A program made the position numbers and the translations under genes. Shown piece by piece: positions 1-8,901 of a DNA stretch of 64,000 bases (the stretch's first letter is position 1; the number at the start of each line of letters is the position of its first letter). A model generated the notes under the pieces. It had not been told where the DNA came from. It worked only from the letters and a program-made list of their open reading frames with translations, and made no database searches. Source of the DNA: Mesorhizobium sophorae (lineage in GTDB: Bacteria > Pseudomonadota > Alphaproteobacteria > Rhizobiales > Rhizobiaceae); contig NZ_NNRI01000013.1 of the NCBI RefSeq assembly GCF_002270415.1, positions 558,001-622,000 of the forward strand, read 5' to 3'.

Positions 1-1110
1 CCCGATAACGCCCAACCCGGTCCCCGCTTGCAGCGTGAAGCTGACGTTCTGGATAAGAGCATTCTGCTGGCCTGGCGCAGTAACTGTCAGGCCTTCGACG
101 GACAGCGTGTGCTGCGGTCGCGGCAGCGCCATCGGCTGACGCTGCTCGAAAAAGGCGTTCAACGTTCTGGATAGCTGTTCGTAGCTTCTTCGCGCAGAGA
201 TAAAGCCCTTCCAGTTTGCGAGCGCGACATCGACTGGCGCAAGCGATCGGCCCAGCATGATAGAGGAAGCGATAATGACGCCCGAAGACGCCTCGCCTGC
301 CATAACGAGGTAGGCGCCGAGGCCGAGCATGAGCGATTGCAGCATCATGCGGAACGTGCGTGAAAGCGCGCCGGTCGCACCGATGACGTCGAAAACCCTC
401 CGCTGATCCTGCAGGAAGCGCAGGCTCTGCTCACTCCAGAGTCTGCCGAAGCGGTTGGAGAGGCCCATAGCGCGGATGACTTCGGCATTGCGGCGGCCCG
501 CGTCGGAGCAGGAAGTGCGGGCAACTATCGATTCGGATGCACGCCTTGACGGCGCGCGCGCGAGCCCTTCGGCGACGAGGGTCAGTAGTACGATGACCAC
601 TGCTCCAAGCGTCGCTAGGAGCCCGAGTGATGGATGCAGCATGTAGATGATGACGAGGTAGAATGGAATCCACGGCAGGTCGAAGAAGGCGGTCGGACCG
701 CTTCCGGAGACGAAGCTCCTGATCTGGTCGAGGTCACGGATCGGCTGGATGCGCGATCCCTCTTGTCCTGCGCTCAGCGGCAGCAGCAGCGAGGCTGCGA
801 ATGCCTTGCCATGCAGCTTCTGGTCGAGTGCGTTGCCAATCCGAACGAGCAGGCGCAGGCGGACGAAATCGAGCAGGCCGTAGACCGCGTACAGAAAGAC
901 CGCGATGATGGTGATGCCGACAAGCGTAGGTACACTGTGCGACGGCATCACGCGATCGTAGACCTGTAGCATGTAGAGCGAGCCGGTCAGGCCGAGGATA
1001 TTCACTATGCCCGAGAAAACGGCCACCGCCGTCAGCGCCCCGGCAAATTGCCGGAACGCAGACTTCAGTTCATTGCCCCGAGTCGCTGCGGCGAACACCT
1101 GCAATGCCAT
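1..1110 (-). CDS. Type I secretion ABC transporter (permease/ATPase), partial
   Basis: The minus-strand frame stays open from ATG 1110 to the left edge, giving 370 residues of a longer protein. Residues about 20-300 form an ABC transporter membrane domain with several hydrophobic segments, for example around SLYMLQVYDRVMPSH and FFDLPWIPFYLVIIYML. The PSHSVPTL and FFDLPW motifs are typical of the PrtD/HlyB-like permease-ATPases of type I secretion. The nucleotide-binding domain begins near residue 340 and the window ends just before the expected Walker A, so the ATPase cannot be checked. Such proteins sit in the inner membrane and export unfolded substrates together with an HlyD adaptor and an outer-membrane channel. 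The adaptor would be expected outside the window, to the left. A GAGG sequence lies just upstream of the start. The family call is firm; the substrate is unknown. Confidence 0.85.
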   Translation of the reverse strand, partial: MALQVFAAATRGNELKSAFRQFAGALTAVAVFSGIVNILGLTGSLYMLQVYDRVMPSHSVPTLVGITIIAVFLYAVYGLLDFVRLRLLVRIGNALDQKLHGKAFAASLLLPLSAGQEGSRIQPIRDLDQIRSFVSGSGPTAFFDLPWIPFYLVIIYMLHPSLGLLATLGAVVIVLLTLVAEGLARAPSRRASESIVARTSCSDAGRRNAEVIRAMGLSNRFGRLWSEQSLRFLQDQRRVFDVIGATGALSRTFRMMLQSLMLGLGAYLVMAGEASSGVIIASSIMLGRSLAPVDVALANWKGFISARRSYEQLSRTLNAFFEQRQPMALPRPQHTLSVEGLTVTAPGQQNALIQNVSFTLQAGTGLGVIG

Positions 1111-1318
1111 GGTATATCCTCGATCCTTCTTCCTGCACCAACCCGAACCGACCGCGTCGAGCCATGTGTGACTGGCCTCAATCCGGTGGGTCTGGCGTTC
1201 TTCGCTCATGTGGATGCCTTGTGCACTGACGCAAGGACAGTGGCGGCTGGGCGCAAGTCGTTGGCGGTGCCGATCAACTACATTGGCTGCAACGGCGGCA
1301 GCCGCCGCTCAGGATCTG

Positions 1319-2365
1319 CTAGGACGATGACAAGCCACGCCGGTACTGGGACGGAGTCTTGCCGGTCCAGCGCCGCGCGGCATGACTGAAGGCGCTTGGC
1401 TGATGGAAGCCCAGCAGCCATGCGATCTGGGAGATTTGCAGGCCCGGCTCCTCCAGGTGGCGAATGGCGAGATCACGCCGGAGATCATCCAGAATGGCCC
1501 CGAAGCTGAGCCCTTCTGCCGCGAGGCGGCGTGCGAACGTCCTCTCGCTCAGCCCGAGGCTGCCGGCCACCTTCTTCGCGCTCGCCTCGGCGTGGGGCAG
1601 GAGCGGCGCGATGGTGTTCTCGACTATCGTGCGGAACGGGCCCACGTTGGTGGGCCGGGCCGCCATCGCCTGCTCGCAATTCTCGACCATCAGCCGGTTC
1701 AGGAATGGATCGGCGGCCACCAGCGTCCGGTCCAGCAGCGCAGGGTCGAATATCAACTCGTCCGAGTCGGCGCCAAAGTTGACGTCGCAGCCCAGCAGGT
1801 TCCGCGCACGGCGCAGATCGCCCGAGCGCTGGTGGACGAAGTTCGCGACGAGCGGAGAAATCCTGTGGCCGACGAGTTGCCGGCAGAGCCGGACGAGCGT
1901 CAGTGCGAAGGACTCCATCTGGTGCCGGTCGAGGTGCCGCGGCACGCCTGCATAGGAAAGCGCGAGCCGGAAGGTCGAGCCCTTGTGCATCCGCAAGATC
2001 AACGCATGATTCGCCGCCTGGGCGTACCGTTCGAGGCGGCGTAGAGCGTCGCCGAGGCAATGCGACGAGGCGGCGACGTAGTAGAGCATGCCGAGTTCGC
2101 GCAGATCGAATTGCTCGGCCAGGGTCAAGCCGAGGAAGTCGTCGCCGAGGGTGCGCGAAGCCTGCTCGAGGAATTTGATCTGCGACCTGACATCGATCCG
2201 ACCGTCGTGATCGGGGGCGACCGCTGACAGTCCGGCGCGGGCGAGCATAGGGGCCGGATCGATGCCGCGGCGTCGGAGCTCGGCTACTGCGAGGCGCGTG
2301 GCCAGGCCGGCCGTAGTCGGCGCCGCTGCGAGTTGTCGGAAAACAGGCTCATTCTGGTCGGCCAC
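1319..2365 (-). CDS. AraC-family transcriptional regulator (arabinose_bd-type N-terminus)
   Basis: This 348-residue protein has two parts. Residues about 20-210 resemble the arabinose-binding-like domain (PF12625 type) found in OruR/ArgR-like regulators. Residues about 245-345 form the double helix-turn-helix AraC domain, with SAKKVAGSLGLSERTFARRL as the first helix-turn-helix and ISQIAWLLGFHQPSAFSHAA followed by RRWTGKTPSQYR as the family signature. It should bind DNA as a ligand-responsive activator. It is separated by about 200 bp from the secretion transporter downstream on the same strand and could regulate it, but nothing in the sequence proves that. The length is normal for the family. 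Confidence 0.88.
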   Translation of the reverse strand: MADQNEPVFRQLAAAPTTAGLATRLAVAELRRRGIDPAPMLARAGLSAVAPDHDGRIDVRSQIKFLEQASRTLGDDFLGLTLAEQFDLRELGMLYYVAASSHCLGDALRRLERYAQAANHALILRMHKGSTFRLALSYAGVPRHLDRHQMESFALTLVRLCRQLVGHRISPLVANFVHQRSGDLRRARNLLGCDVNFGADSDELIFDPALLDRTLVAADPFLNRLMVENCEQAMAARPTNVGPFRTIVENTIAPLLPHAEASAKKVAGSLGLSERTFARRLAAEGLSFGAILDDLRRDLAIRHLEEPGLQISQIAWLLGFHQPSAFSHAARRWTGKTPSQYRRGLSSS

Positions 2366-2862
2366 GGTCGCCCGGTATCACGACGCGATTAACGCTTTAT
2401 GAGCCTTTGGCGGCTCAGCGCAAAACTTTGTACCGTGCCGCAAGACGGGTGTGCCCGTAGCCTTTATCCGCGGCGGTCCACAGGACCAACAAAAGCCTGA
2501 AGGATTCTCGGCATGCCGCATCAGGCTGGGACATGGCCCCGAGCAGCGTAACGCGAGTTCGAAGGCGGCCTGTGGCGAAGGAGCGGTGTCGCAGCTTCCA
2601 GCAGATCGGGCGCTACGGCACGTCATATGGGCATCCGGCGGCGCTGGTTGCCTTCCTCGCCCACGGGCAACAATGCTGCTGCGTGCGTTGCTCCTCGGCG
2701 TCGAGCCTGTAATTCAAGTCTGAACGGATGCTGCGCATTGTCTGCTATGTTGGGTGGGCGCGCAACCGGGCGAGCACGCTTGTCGCCGGAATTCATCGAT
2801 CGACATTTAGTTACTGTTGAGGATGGAAGTGCTAGGCTGTTTGAGATCCAAAGGGGAGCGTC
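2366..2862. other. Intergenic region, no gene recognised
   Basis: About 500 bp between the divergent AraC and universal stress genes. The open frames here overlap on both strands, lack ribosome-binding sites and give low-complexity translations. Promoters for both flanking genes must lie here, but I cannot point to convincing boxes. Confidence 0.4.
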
Positions 2863-3294
2863 ATGCCAAAGAAAATCCTCTGCGCGGTCGATGGTTCAGA
2901 TGCATCGGACCGGGCCGCCGCCTGCGCTGTCGAACTGGCCAAGGAAACTGGCGCCAAACTCACCTTCGTGCACGTCAACAGCGTACAGCAGGACCGCATC
3001 GCGAAACGATGGTTCTGGGACGAGACTCTGTTGTCGGCTATGAACGCCGAGATCCAATCACGATTGGCGAACGGCCAAAAGATCGCGGCCAACCACGGGC
3101 TGGCGGATTTCAGCAGTGTCGTTCTGAAAAGCAATCGAGTCTCTTCCGCGATCACTTCCTATGCCAAGGAAAAGGAGTTCGACTATATCGTGATGGGAAC
3201 CGGAGTGACGAACGACATGGAACGACTCTTCCTCGGTTCGGTCGCCACGGAAGTTGTATCGGGGGCTCACTGCCCCGTGACGATCGTTCGCTGA
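2863..3294 (+). CDS. Universal stress protein (UspA family)
   Basis: A 143-residue single-domain Usp. It opens with the family's beta strand and aspartate (KKILCAVDGSDASD) and ends with a strand plus the GSVATEVVSGAHCPVTIVR segment. The ATP-binding signature G-2x-G-9x-G-S/T is only partly kept: the distal GS is present but the position of the second glycine holds a valine (GTGVTNDMERLFLGS). Nucleotide binding is therefore uncertain. An AAGGGGAG ribosome-binding site precedes ATG 2863. It is a cytoplasmic stress protein. In rhizobia such proteins often sit with phosphoketolase and acetate kinase genes expressed under low oxygen, and a set of that kind starts about 3.4 kb downstream. Confidence 0.85.
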   Translation: MPKKILCAVDGSDASDRAAACAVELAKETGAKLTFVHVNSVQQDRIAKRWFWDETLLSAMNAEIQSRLANGQKIAANHGLADFSSVVLKSNRVSSAITSYAKEKEFDYIVMGTGVTNDMERLFLGSVATEVVSGAHCPVTIVR

Positions 3295-3589
3295 AGGGCG
3301 GCCTCGCAAAGCCGCTCGCTCGCTACGGCGCTGTTGAGGGCGCGCTCGCGAGCAGCTTCGCTACCGACGAGCTACACCACCTGAGGGGACGCGACCACGG
3401 CGCGTCAATCTCACCAATATGTGATGGTGCGTATCCCCCATATTCTGACACGATACCGCAGTCGGAGCGCGCTCTTTCTGCCCCGTCCCGCTTCGGCTAG
3501 GCCCGCGCATTTCACTGGAACGCAGGCCTTTCGGTGCCATCTTCGAACAGCCCAAGGCGGGGGGCGCTTTACGGGAGGACAGCTTGACC

Positions 3590-3883
3590 ATGAAACGCTA
3601 TTTTGCGCTGCCAATCGCAGTTGCAACCATCGGTTTGGCCGGCCAGGCAATGGCCAAGGAATTGGACATGTCGAAGCTCACCTGCAAGGAGGTCCGAGCT
3701 ATGAAGGCCGGCAAGGTTGCTGCTATCGCCATGTGGATGAACGGGTATGTCCATGGCAAGGAAGGCAACACCATGGTGGATGGTGACAAGGCGGAGGCCA
3801 ATGCAGCCAAAGTCGGGGCCTATTGCAAAAAGAACGAGACTGCCACGCTGGCGGACGCGATAGGCGCGGTCAGCAAGATGTAG
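3590..3883 (+). CDS. HdeA/HdeB-like periplasmic acid-stress chaperone
   Basis: A 97-residue precursor with a clear Sec signal peptide: charged MKR, a hydrophobic core, and a likely cut after AMA at residue 22. The mature part is about 75 residues with exactly two cysteines (C32 and C79), as in HdeA, where they form the disulfide that holds the acid-unfolding helical bundle. The LTCKEV stretch near the start is a family hallmark. HdeA proteins unfold below about pH 3 and keep periplasmic proteins soluble. GGGAGGA at 3573-3579 is spaced better for ATG 3590 than for the in-frame TTG at 3584, so the ATG was chosen. It stands alone between the usp gene and the convergent exchanger gene. Confidence 0.82.
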   Translation: MKRYFALPIAVATIGLAGQAMAKELDMSKLTCKEVRAMKAGKVAAIAMWMNGYVHGKEGNTMVDGDKAEANAAKVGAYCKKNETATLADAIGAVSKM

Positions 3884-4003
3884 CGGAAGGCCGGGCGAAG
3901 CGTATTGACGCGGCGGTCCTGCCTCCGTAGATTCTGGGGCCAACTCAGAAACGTTTTAGGCTCGCCTAATCCACAGGCGTTCGTCCCTCGCATGTCTGTT
4001 GAA

Positions 4004-4051
4004 GATCGGCCCTCCGATCGGGGCCCGCGTCTCCGCAAGGCGCGGGCTTTT
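4004..4051 (+). terminator. Two adjacent hairpins ending in a T-run
   Basis: A small stem (GATCGG/CCGATC) is followed by a stronger one (GCCCGCG at 4023-4029 with CGCGGGC at 4041-4047) and then TTTT. This fits a Rho-independent terminator on the plus strand, about 120 bp after the HdeA-like gene. The two-stem arrangement could also be the 3' end of a small RNA. Apart from this, the 400 bp between the hdeA-like gene and the exchanger gene hold nothing recognisable. Confidence 0.5.
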
Positions 4052-4282
4052 CTGCGACTGGGACTAAGGTCCGTCTTGCGCGCGAAGCGACGCGCCGTTT
4101 CTTTGAGCGGACGTTGCTGCTGATCCATGTCAGTCCCTTTCGCAGCTCAGCTAGTTCCAGTTGGCAACTGGAAGACAGCCCCCACAATGAGGGACCTTGA
4201 TCGAAGCCTACGACGCGACTGCATCGAGCATTTTTGCGCGGCTCTGCGGCCGATCCGCCCGTGCAAACGAAAAATGCTTCCG

Positions 4283-5959
4283 TTAGCGAAGGACATCGAT
4301 GATGACGGTGCCCCAGAGCGCCAACAGCACGTTGCCCACGGCATAAGGCACTCCGTATCCAAGCGTCGGAATCTTGCTGTGCGCTGTCTCCTGGATCGCC
4401 GCCAGCGCTGGTCCGGAAGTCCCCGCCCCGGCGCAAATGCCAAGCAGGATGGCGGGATTTATCTTCATCAGCCTGTGTCCAACCAAGACTGTGATCAGGT
4501 GCGGTAACATGACCACGCACAGGGCAGCGAGCACCAGCGAGACGCCGGAGTCAACCAGGCCCGTGAAGAAGCGCGGCCCAGCGGACAGGCCCACGACCGC
4601 GATGAACGCGGTAAGCCCGAGCGAATCGAAAATCCAGAGCGCAGCCTCCGGAATTCCCGCGAAAGAACGGCGCGTTGCCCTTAACCAGCCGCACACCAGT
4701 CCGCCCAACAACGCACCTACGCTGGTGCCGAGCCCGATCTCAAGACTGCCGAAATGGATTGCCGGCAAGCCCACAAGAGCGCCGATAAAGATCCCCGCCG
4801 ACACGACGATCATGTTGGTCGCGCTTGTTGGCCGGTCGGCGTAGCCCAGATACTTCGTCGCCTTGGCAACGTGGCGCTCGAGGCCGACAATCGTGAGGAC
4901 GTCGCCGCGATTCACCACGGTTGCTGGCGCAATCGGCAATTCATGGCCGCCCCGGGTCATCCGGCGAAGGAAGATTCCACGTGCATCGGGCTTGTCGGCG
5001 AGGTCGGCGAGGGTCTGGTCCGAAACTTGCGAGTTGGTCACGACGATATCAACCGCGGTCGCCGGAACCCCCAACATTGCCTCGTCTTCGACCTCTATAA
5101 ATGGGCGCATTTGTTCACCGACAAGATACTCACGGCGGCCAGAAACGGCGATCACATCTCCCTTGGCTAGAGTGAGATCAGGGGCGGACTCGATCACTCG
5201 CCCATCGCGCCGGACCTGCTCAACGAACAGACGGGCGCCTACCTGAGCTTCTATTTGTGCGACTGTCTGGCCGGCGAGGTTTACGGGAATTCGGAAGGCT
5301 CTTAGCTCAAAGGAACGGCGCGCGGAAACCAGATCCGATACCATTTCCTGCGCGCGCCCCATCTCGGCTTCCAGCTTTTGGCATTCAGCAGCTATATCCA
5401 CTGCCATGATGCGTGGAGCGAGATTGGACAGAAACCATGTGACGCCGATGATCCCGACAAGATAGGCGACGGCGAAGGCAGTGGCGACATTGGCGGTCAG
5501 GATTGAGATCTGCTCGGGAGACTGGCCCATCCGTCGGATCGCGTCGCCCGCCGTTCCTACGGTTGCAGACTCGGTCAGGGCGCCAGCCATCAGTCCGGCT
5601 GCCGTTCCCGCGTCAAACCCAAACAGAACGGAGAGAGCGATCGCTATGACAAGCCCGCTGCCGCACAGGATTGCTGTCAGCGCCAGTTGCGGCAATCCCT
5701 CCTTCTTCAGCCCGGAGAAGAATTGTGGGCCGACTCTGTAGCCAATGGAGAAGAGGAAAAGCAGGAAGAATGTGGTCTTGAGATCGTCCGAAACCGAGAC
5801 GTGAATTTGTCCGATCAGGACACCAGCCAGCAGTGTTCCAGTGACTGCGCCAAGAGTGAAGTTGCCGATACGCACGCGCCCGGCAGCATAGCCGAGTGCC
5901 AAGGTCAGGAATATGACCATTTCGGGATGTGTCTGCAGCTTTGAAACGAGCCAGTTCAC
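4283..5959 (-). CDS. AspT/YidE-type transporter (aspartate:alanine exchanger family)
   Basis: A 558-residue inner-membrane protein of the AAEX family. It has five hydrophobic segments at residues about 12-185, a soluble middle (about 200-375) with two RCK_C/TrkA-C-like stretches ending in GDVIAVSG and GDVLTIVG, and about five more membrane segments to the C-terminus. Repeated GALTESATVGTAG and GAGTSGPALAAIQ motifs mark the two transport halves, as in AspT, where they line the substrate path. In lactic acid bacteria AspT exchanges aspartate for alanine to generate proton motive force and resist acid. Most homologues have unknown substrates, so the role here is open. The HdeA-like gene nearby makes an acid-related role plausible (inference). 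Stop TAA lies at 4283-4285. Confidence 0.85.
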   Translation of the reverse strand: MNWLVSKLQTHPEMVIFLTLALGYAAGRVRIGNFTLGAVTGTLLAGVLIGQIHVSVSDDLKTTFFLLFLFSIGYRVGPQFFSGLKKEGLPQLALTAILCGSGLVIAIALSVLFGFDAGTAAGLMAGALTESATVGTAGDAIRRMGQSPEQISILTANVATAFAVAYLVGIIGVTWFLSNLAPRIMAVDIAAECQKLEAEMGRAQEMVSDLVSARRSFELRAFRIPVNLAGQTVAQIEAQVGARLFVEQVRRDGRVIESAPDLTLAKGDVIAVSGRREYLVGEQMRPFIEVEDEAMLGVPATAVDIVVTNSQVSDQTLADLADKPDARGIFLRRMTRGGHELPIAPATVVNRGDVLTIVGLERHVAKATKYLGYADRPTSATNMIVVSAGIFIGALVGLPAIHFGSLEIGLGTSVGALLGGLVCGWLRATRRSFAGIPEAALWIFDSLGLTAFIAVVGLSAGPRFFTGLVDSGVSLVLAALCVVMLPHLITVLVGHRLMKINPAILLGICAGAGTSGPALAAIQETAHSKIPTLGYGVPYAVGNVLLALWGTVIIDVLR

Positions 5960-5999
5960 ATGCCCACACTACATTACGCCGGACTGCGATCCAGCCCCG

Positions 6000-6540
6000 T
6001 CAGTGACCCTCGAGAAAGACATAAACCTCCCAGCTTCGAATTCGTAGCAGAATTTCGCCGGGGCAACGCCACGCGGTGCCAATGGTGGGTCAGCATTGCA
6101 GTTTCTGCCGTCGCGGCGAGGGGTATCTGGCAGTTCTTGGTATCGGCGGGGATCTCGATCTCGGCGAGAGCCCGGGCATCTTCCCCTTGCAGGTTGAAGT
6201 CCTGCAACACCCCGGTAGCCTACGGTTGACCCGCAGCGGTGGCGTCAATGACGTGCGCGACCCTGCTCTTGAAAATCCTCCCGGCACGGCCGTGAAGGCG
6301 ATCTCGGCATCGTCACCGGCCCGGACGCGCTGCAGCGAATTCTGTTGGCAGGCTCCGATCAGCTTCTCGTCGCCGCTGCCCCCGTTGATGAACACAATGA
6401 CCGGACGTAACGGCGCCGGAACGACACACATTCCCGGACGAAGCCCGACCTGGGTCACGAAGCCGGCGGTCGGCGCACGCACTGCACAACATTGCTCGAC
6501 GACACGGCACACAAGTCGGTGAAGAAGATTGCTCCGTTGA
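6000..6540 (-). pseudogene. Decayed HlyD-family membrane fusion protein
   Basis: The minus strand carries the C-terminal half of an HlyD-like secretion protein spread over three reading frames. One frame reads VRAPTAGFVTQVGLRPGM and continues to QQNSLQRVRAGDDAEIAF. A second reads GVLQDFNLQGEDARALAEIE and THHWHRVAL. A third gives the terminal RIRSWEVYVFLEGH and a stop at 6000-6002. At least three frameshifts are needed, and the N-terminal half is missing or unrecognisable upstream of about 6540. The intact family member would be an inner-membrane adaptor with a hydrophobic N-terminal anchor. No functional product is expected. Confidence 0.75.
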
Positions 6541-6702
6541 CCATTCCCCATCGGGCTCGCCAGACGATGTCATTCCAGCGTTGCACTGGTGTGCGATCTG
6601 TAAAGGCGGTACTTAGAAACAAGGCGTTGCTGCCCACCTGACCACGGAGTTTCCCGCGAGCCGAACTGCGTTCCGCCCCCTAGACATCTCAAGAGGTGAT
6701 CC

Positions 6703-8868
6703 ATGACCAGCCTGCCGACCCCCGACGATGCTCTAGCCTATGCGACGGACGCCGGTCAGCGCGCCGTGCTGTTCATGGACGTGATGCGCCAACGATCCGA
6801 ACAAGCGGCAGCGCACAATGCAGAAACCGTGCCACACGTGCTGAGCTTCGACGCGGATTTGGTCTGTGACGGACGCAACCTGCCACGGCCGGTGAACTAC
6901 CTTCTGGTTCGTATCCAGCCGCCCGGGAGCGTGGTGATCGACCCCATAAAACGCCCTTTCGTGGTGGTGGACCCGCGCGCCGGTCATGGACCAGGCATTG
7001 GAGGATTCAAGGCCGACAGCGAGATCGGCGTGGCGCTGAAGGCGGGGCACCCCTGCTATTTCGTAGGCTTCTTGCCCGATCCGGTGCCCGACCAGACGAT
7101 CGAGGACATCGCGATGGCCGAGGCAGCCTTCCTTGAGTGGGTCATTGCCCTGCATCCCGATGCCGAGGGCAAGCCCTGCGTGATTGGCAACTGTCAGGCT
7201 GGTTGGGCGGTGATGATTCTGGCGAGCCTCCGTCCCGAGCTATTCGGACCGATCATCATCGCGGGTTCGCCACTTTCCTACTGGGCGGGGGTCGAGGGGC
7301 AGTATCCGATGCGCTATTCGGGCGGTCTTCTCGGGGGAAGCTGGCTGACGGCGCTGACGGGCGACTTGGGCGCAGGCGTATTCGACGGCGCTTGGCTCGT
7401 GACGAATTTCGAGAACCAGAACCCCGCCAACACGCTCTGGAGCAAGCAGTACAACCTCTATTCTAAGATCGACACCGAGGCCGAGCGCTATCTCGGCTTC
7501 GAGAAATGGTGGGGCGGGCATGTTTCTTTGAATGCTGCGGAGATGCAGTTCATCGTGGATGAACTGTTCGTGGGCAACAAGCTCGCCGCGGGCCAGATCA
7601 CCACCAGCGATGGCACGGCGGTTGACCTGCGCAACATCCGCTCGCCCATCGTGGTGTTCTGCTCGAAGGGTGACAACATCACACCGCCGCAACAGGCGCT
7701 GGGCTGGATCCTCGACCTATACGATAGCATCGAGGAAATCCGCGCGCATGGGCAAACTATCGTCTACACGATACATGAAACCATCGGGCATTTGGGCATT
7801 TTCGTCTCGGCCGGAGTGGCACGGAAGGAGCATGATGAGTTCGCCTCGAACATCGACCTGATCGATGTGCTGCCGCCTGGACTTTATGAGGCAGTGTTGA
7901 CCCCGCGCGGCAGCGACGCCATGGCTCAGGGAGACTGGGTGATGCGTTGCGAGACGCGCACGCTGGAGGACATCCGTGCGCTGGGTGGCAATACGGTGGA
8001 AGAGGAACGCATGTTCGAAGCCGCCGCCCGCGTGTCGGAGGTGAACCTTGCGCTGTACCGGACATTCGCACAGCCCTTCGTCAAGGCCGTGGTGACGCCC
8101 GAGGTGGCGCAAGTGTTGAAGGCGCTGCATCCACTGCGCATTCAGTATGATCTGTTTGGGCCGAATAACCCCTTCATGGGCTGGGTTGGCGCGGCGGCCG
8201 AGAATGCTCGTGCAGACCGCCGACCGATGTCTGTCGATAACCCCTTTCTTGCCCTGCAGGAGAAGATATCGAATGCAGTCGTCGAGGGGCTGGAGGGCTA
8301 CCGCAAGGCGATAGAGCGGATCTCTGAGGATAGCTTCCGCCGCATCTATGGCAACGAGGCGTTCCAAAAGGCCCTTGGCCTCGACACCACCTCGGACCAG
8401 CGGCCTCGCCGTGCGGCTAAAAGCCTGCTGCACCGGGAACTGACGGAACAGCGCATCGCCAGCCTGCGCACGGCCATGGCTACAGGAGGGCTGCGGGAGG
8501 CTGGCATCCGGGCATTGCTCTATGTGGGTAGGCCTCGAGGCGCGGTGGACGAGCGCGGCTTCGAGGCGATCCGCCGCCTGCGCCGTAATGATGCGGCGCT
8601 GAGCCTGCACGAGTTCAAGGCGACGGTACGGCAACAGTTCCTGATGCTGGTGATCGACGAGGAAGCGGCGATAGCGGCCCTGCCTGGTTTGCTGCCGCCT
8701 GACGAAGCCAAACGTCTCGCGGTGCTCGACATGCTGCGCGGCGTGCTGGCGGCGGGACCGCCGCTGGATGGCGAAAGCGCCCGGCGGTTGGAGCGTGTGA
8801 CCGAGATCTTCGCGCCGCCAACTGCCTCGGCCCCCCGCCGGGCGGTAGCAGCAGCAAAGACCGCCTGA
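6703..8868 (+). CDS. DUF3141 protein, PHA-synthase-like alpha/beta hydrolase
   Basis: A 721-residue protein of the DUF3141 family. The N-terminal 430 residues look like an alpha/beta hydrolase related to PHA synthases. It has a nucleophile-elbow-like GNCQAG at residues 162-167, with cysteine where PhaC has its catalytic cysteine, a downstream strand and acid region (SPIVVFCSKGDNITPP), and a histidine in the ETIGHLGIF stretch. The C-terminal part is helical and charged, and matches no enzyme I can name. Substrate and reaction are unknown. It heads a same-strand run with phosphate acetyltransferase 33 bp downstream, so involvement in acyl-CoA or acyl-phosphate metabolism is likely by context only. 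An AAGAGGTG ribosome-binding site precedes the ATG. Confidence 0.82.
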   Translation: MTSLPTPDDALAYATDAGQRAVLFMDVMRQRSEQAAAHNAETVPHVLSFDADLVCDGRNLPRPVNYLLVRIQPPGSVVIDPIKRPFVVVDPRAGHGPGIGGFKADSEIGVALKAGHPCYFVGFLPDPVPDQTIEDIAMAEAAFLEWVIALHPDAEGKPCVIGNCQAGWAVMILASLRPELFGPIIIAGSPLSYWAGVEGQYPMRYSGGLLGGSWLTALTGDLGAGVFDGAWLVTNFENQNPANTLWSKQYNLYSKIDTEAERYLGFEKWWGGHVSLNAAEMQFIVDELFVGNKLAAGQITTSDGTAVDLRNIRSPIVVFCSKGDNITPPQQALGWILDLYDSIEEIRAHGQTIVYTIHETIGHLGIFVSAGVARKEHDEFASNIDLIDVLPPGLYEAVLTPRGSDAMAQGDWVMRCETRTLEDIRALGGNTVEEERMFEAAARVSEVNLALYRTFAQPFVKAVVTPEVAQVLKALHPLRIQYDLFGPNNPFMGWVGAAAENARADRRPMSVDNPFLALQEKISNAVVEGLEGYRKAIERISEDSFRRIYGNEAFQKALGLDTTSDQRPRRAAKSLLHRELTEQRIASLRTAMATGGLREAGIRALLYVGRPRGAVDERGFEAIRRLRRNDAALSLHEFKATVRQQFLMLVIDEEAAIAALPGLLPPDEAKRLAVLDMLRGVLAAGPPLDGESARRLERVTEIFAPPTASAPRRAVAAAKTA

Positions 8869-8901
8869 GAGCGCCTCGAGGAAGTAGAGGAGAACGGCGG
8901 C

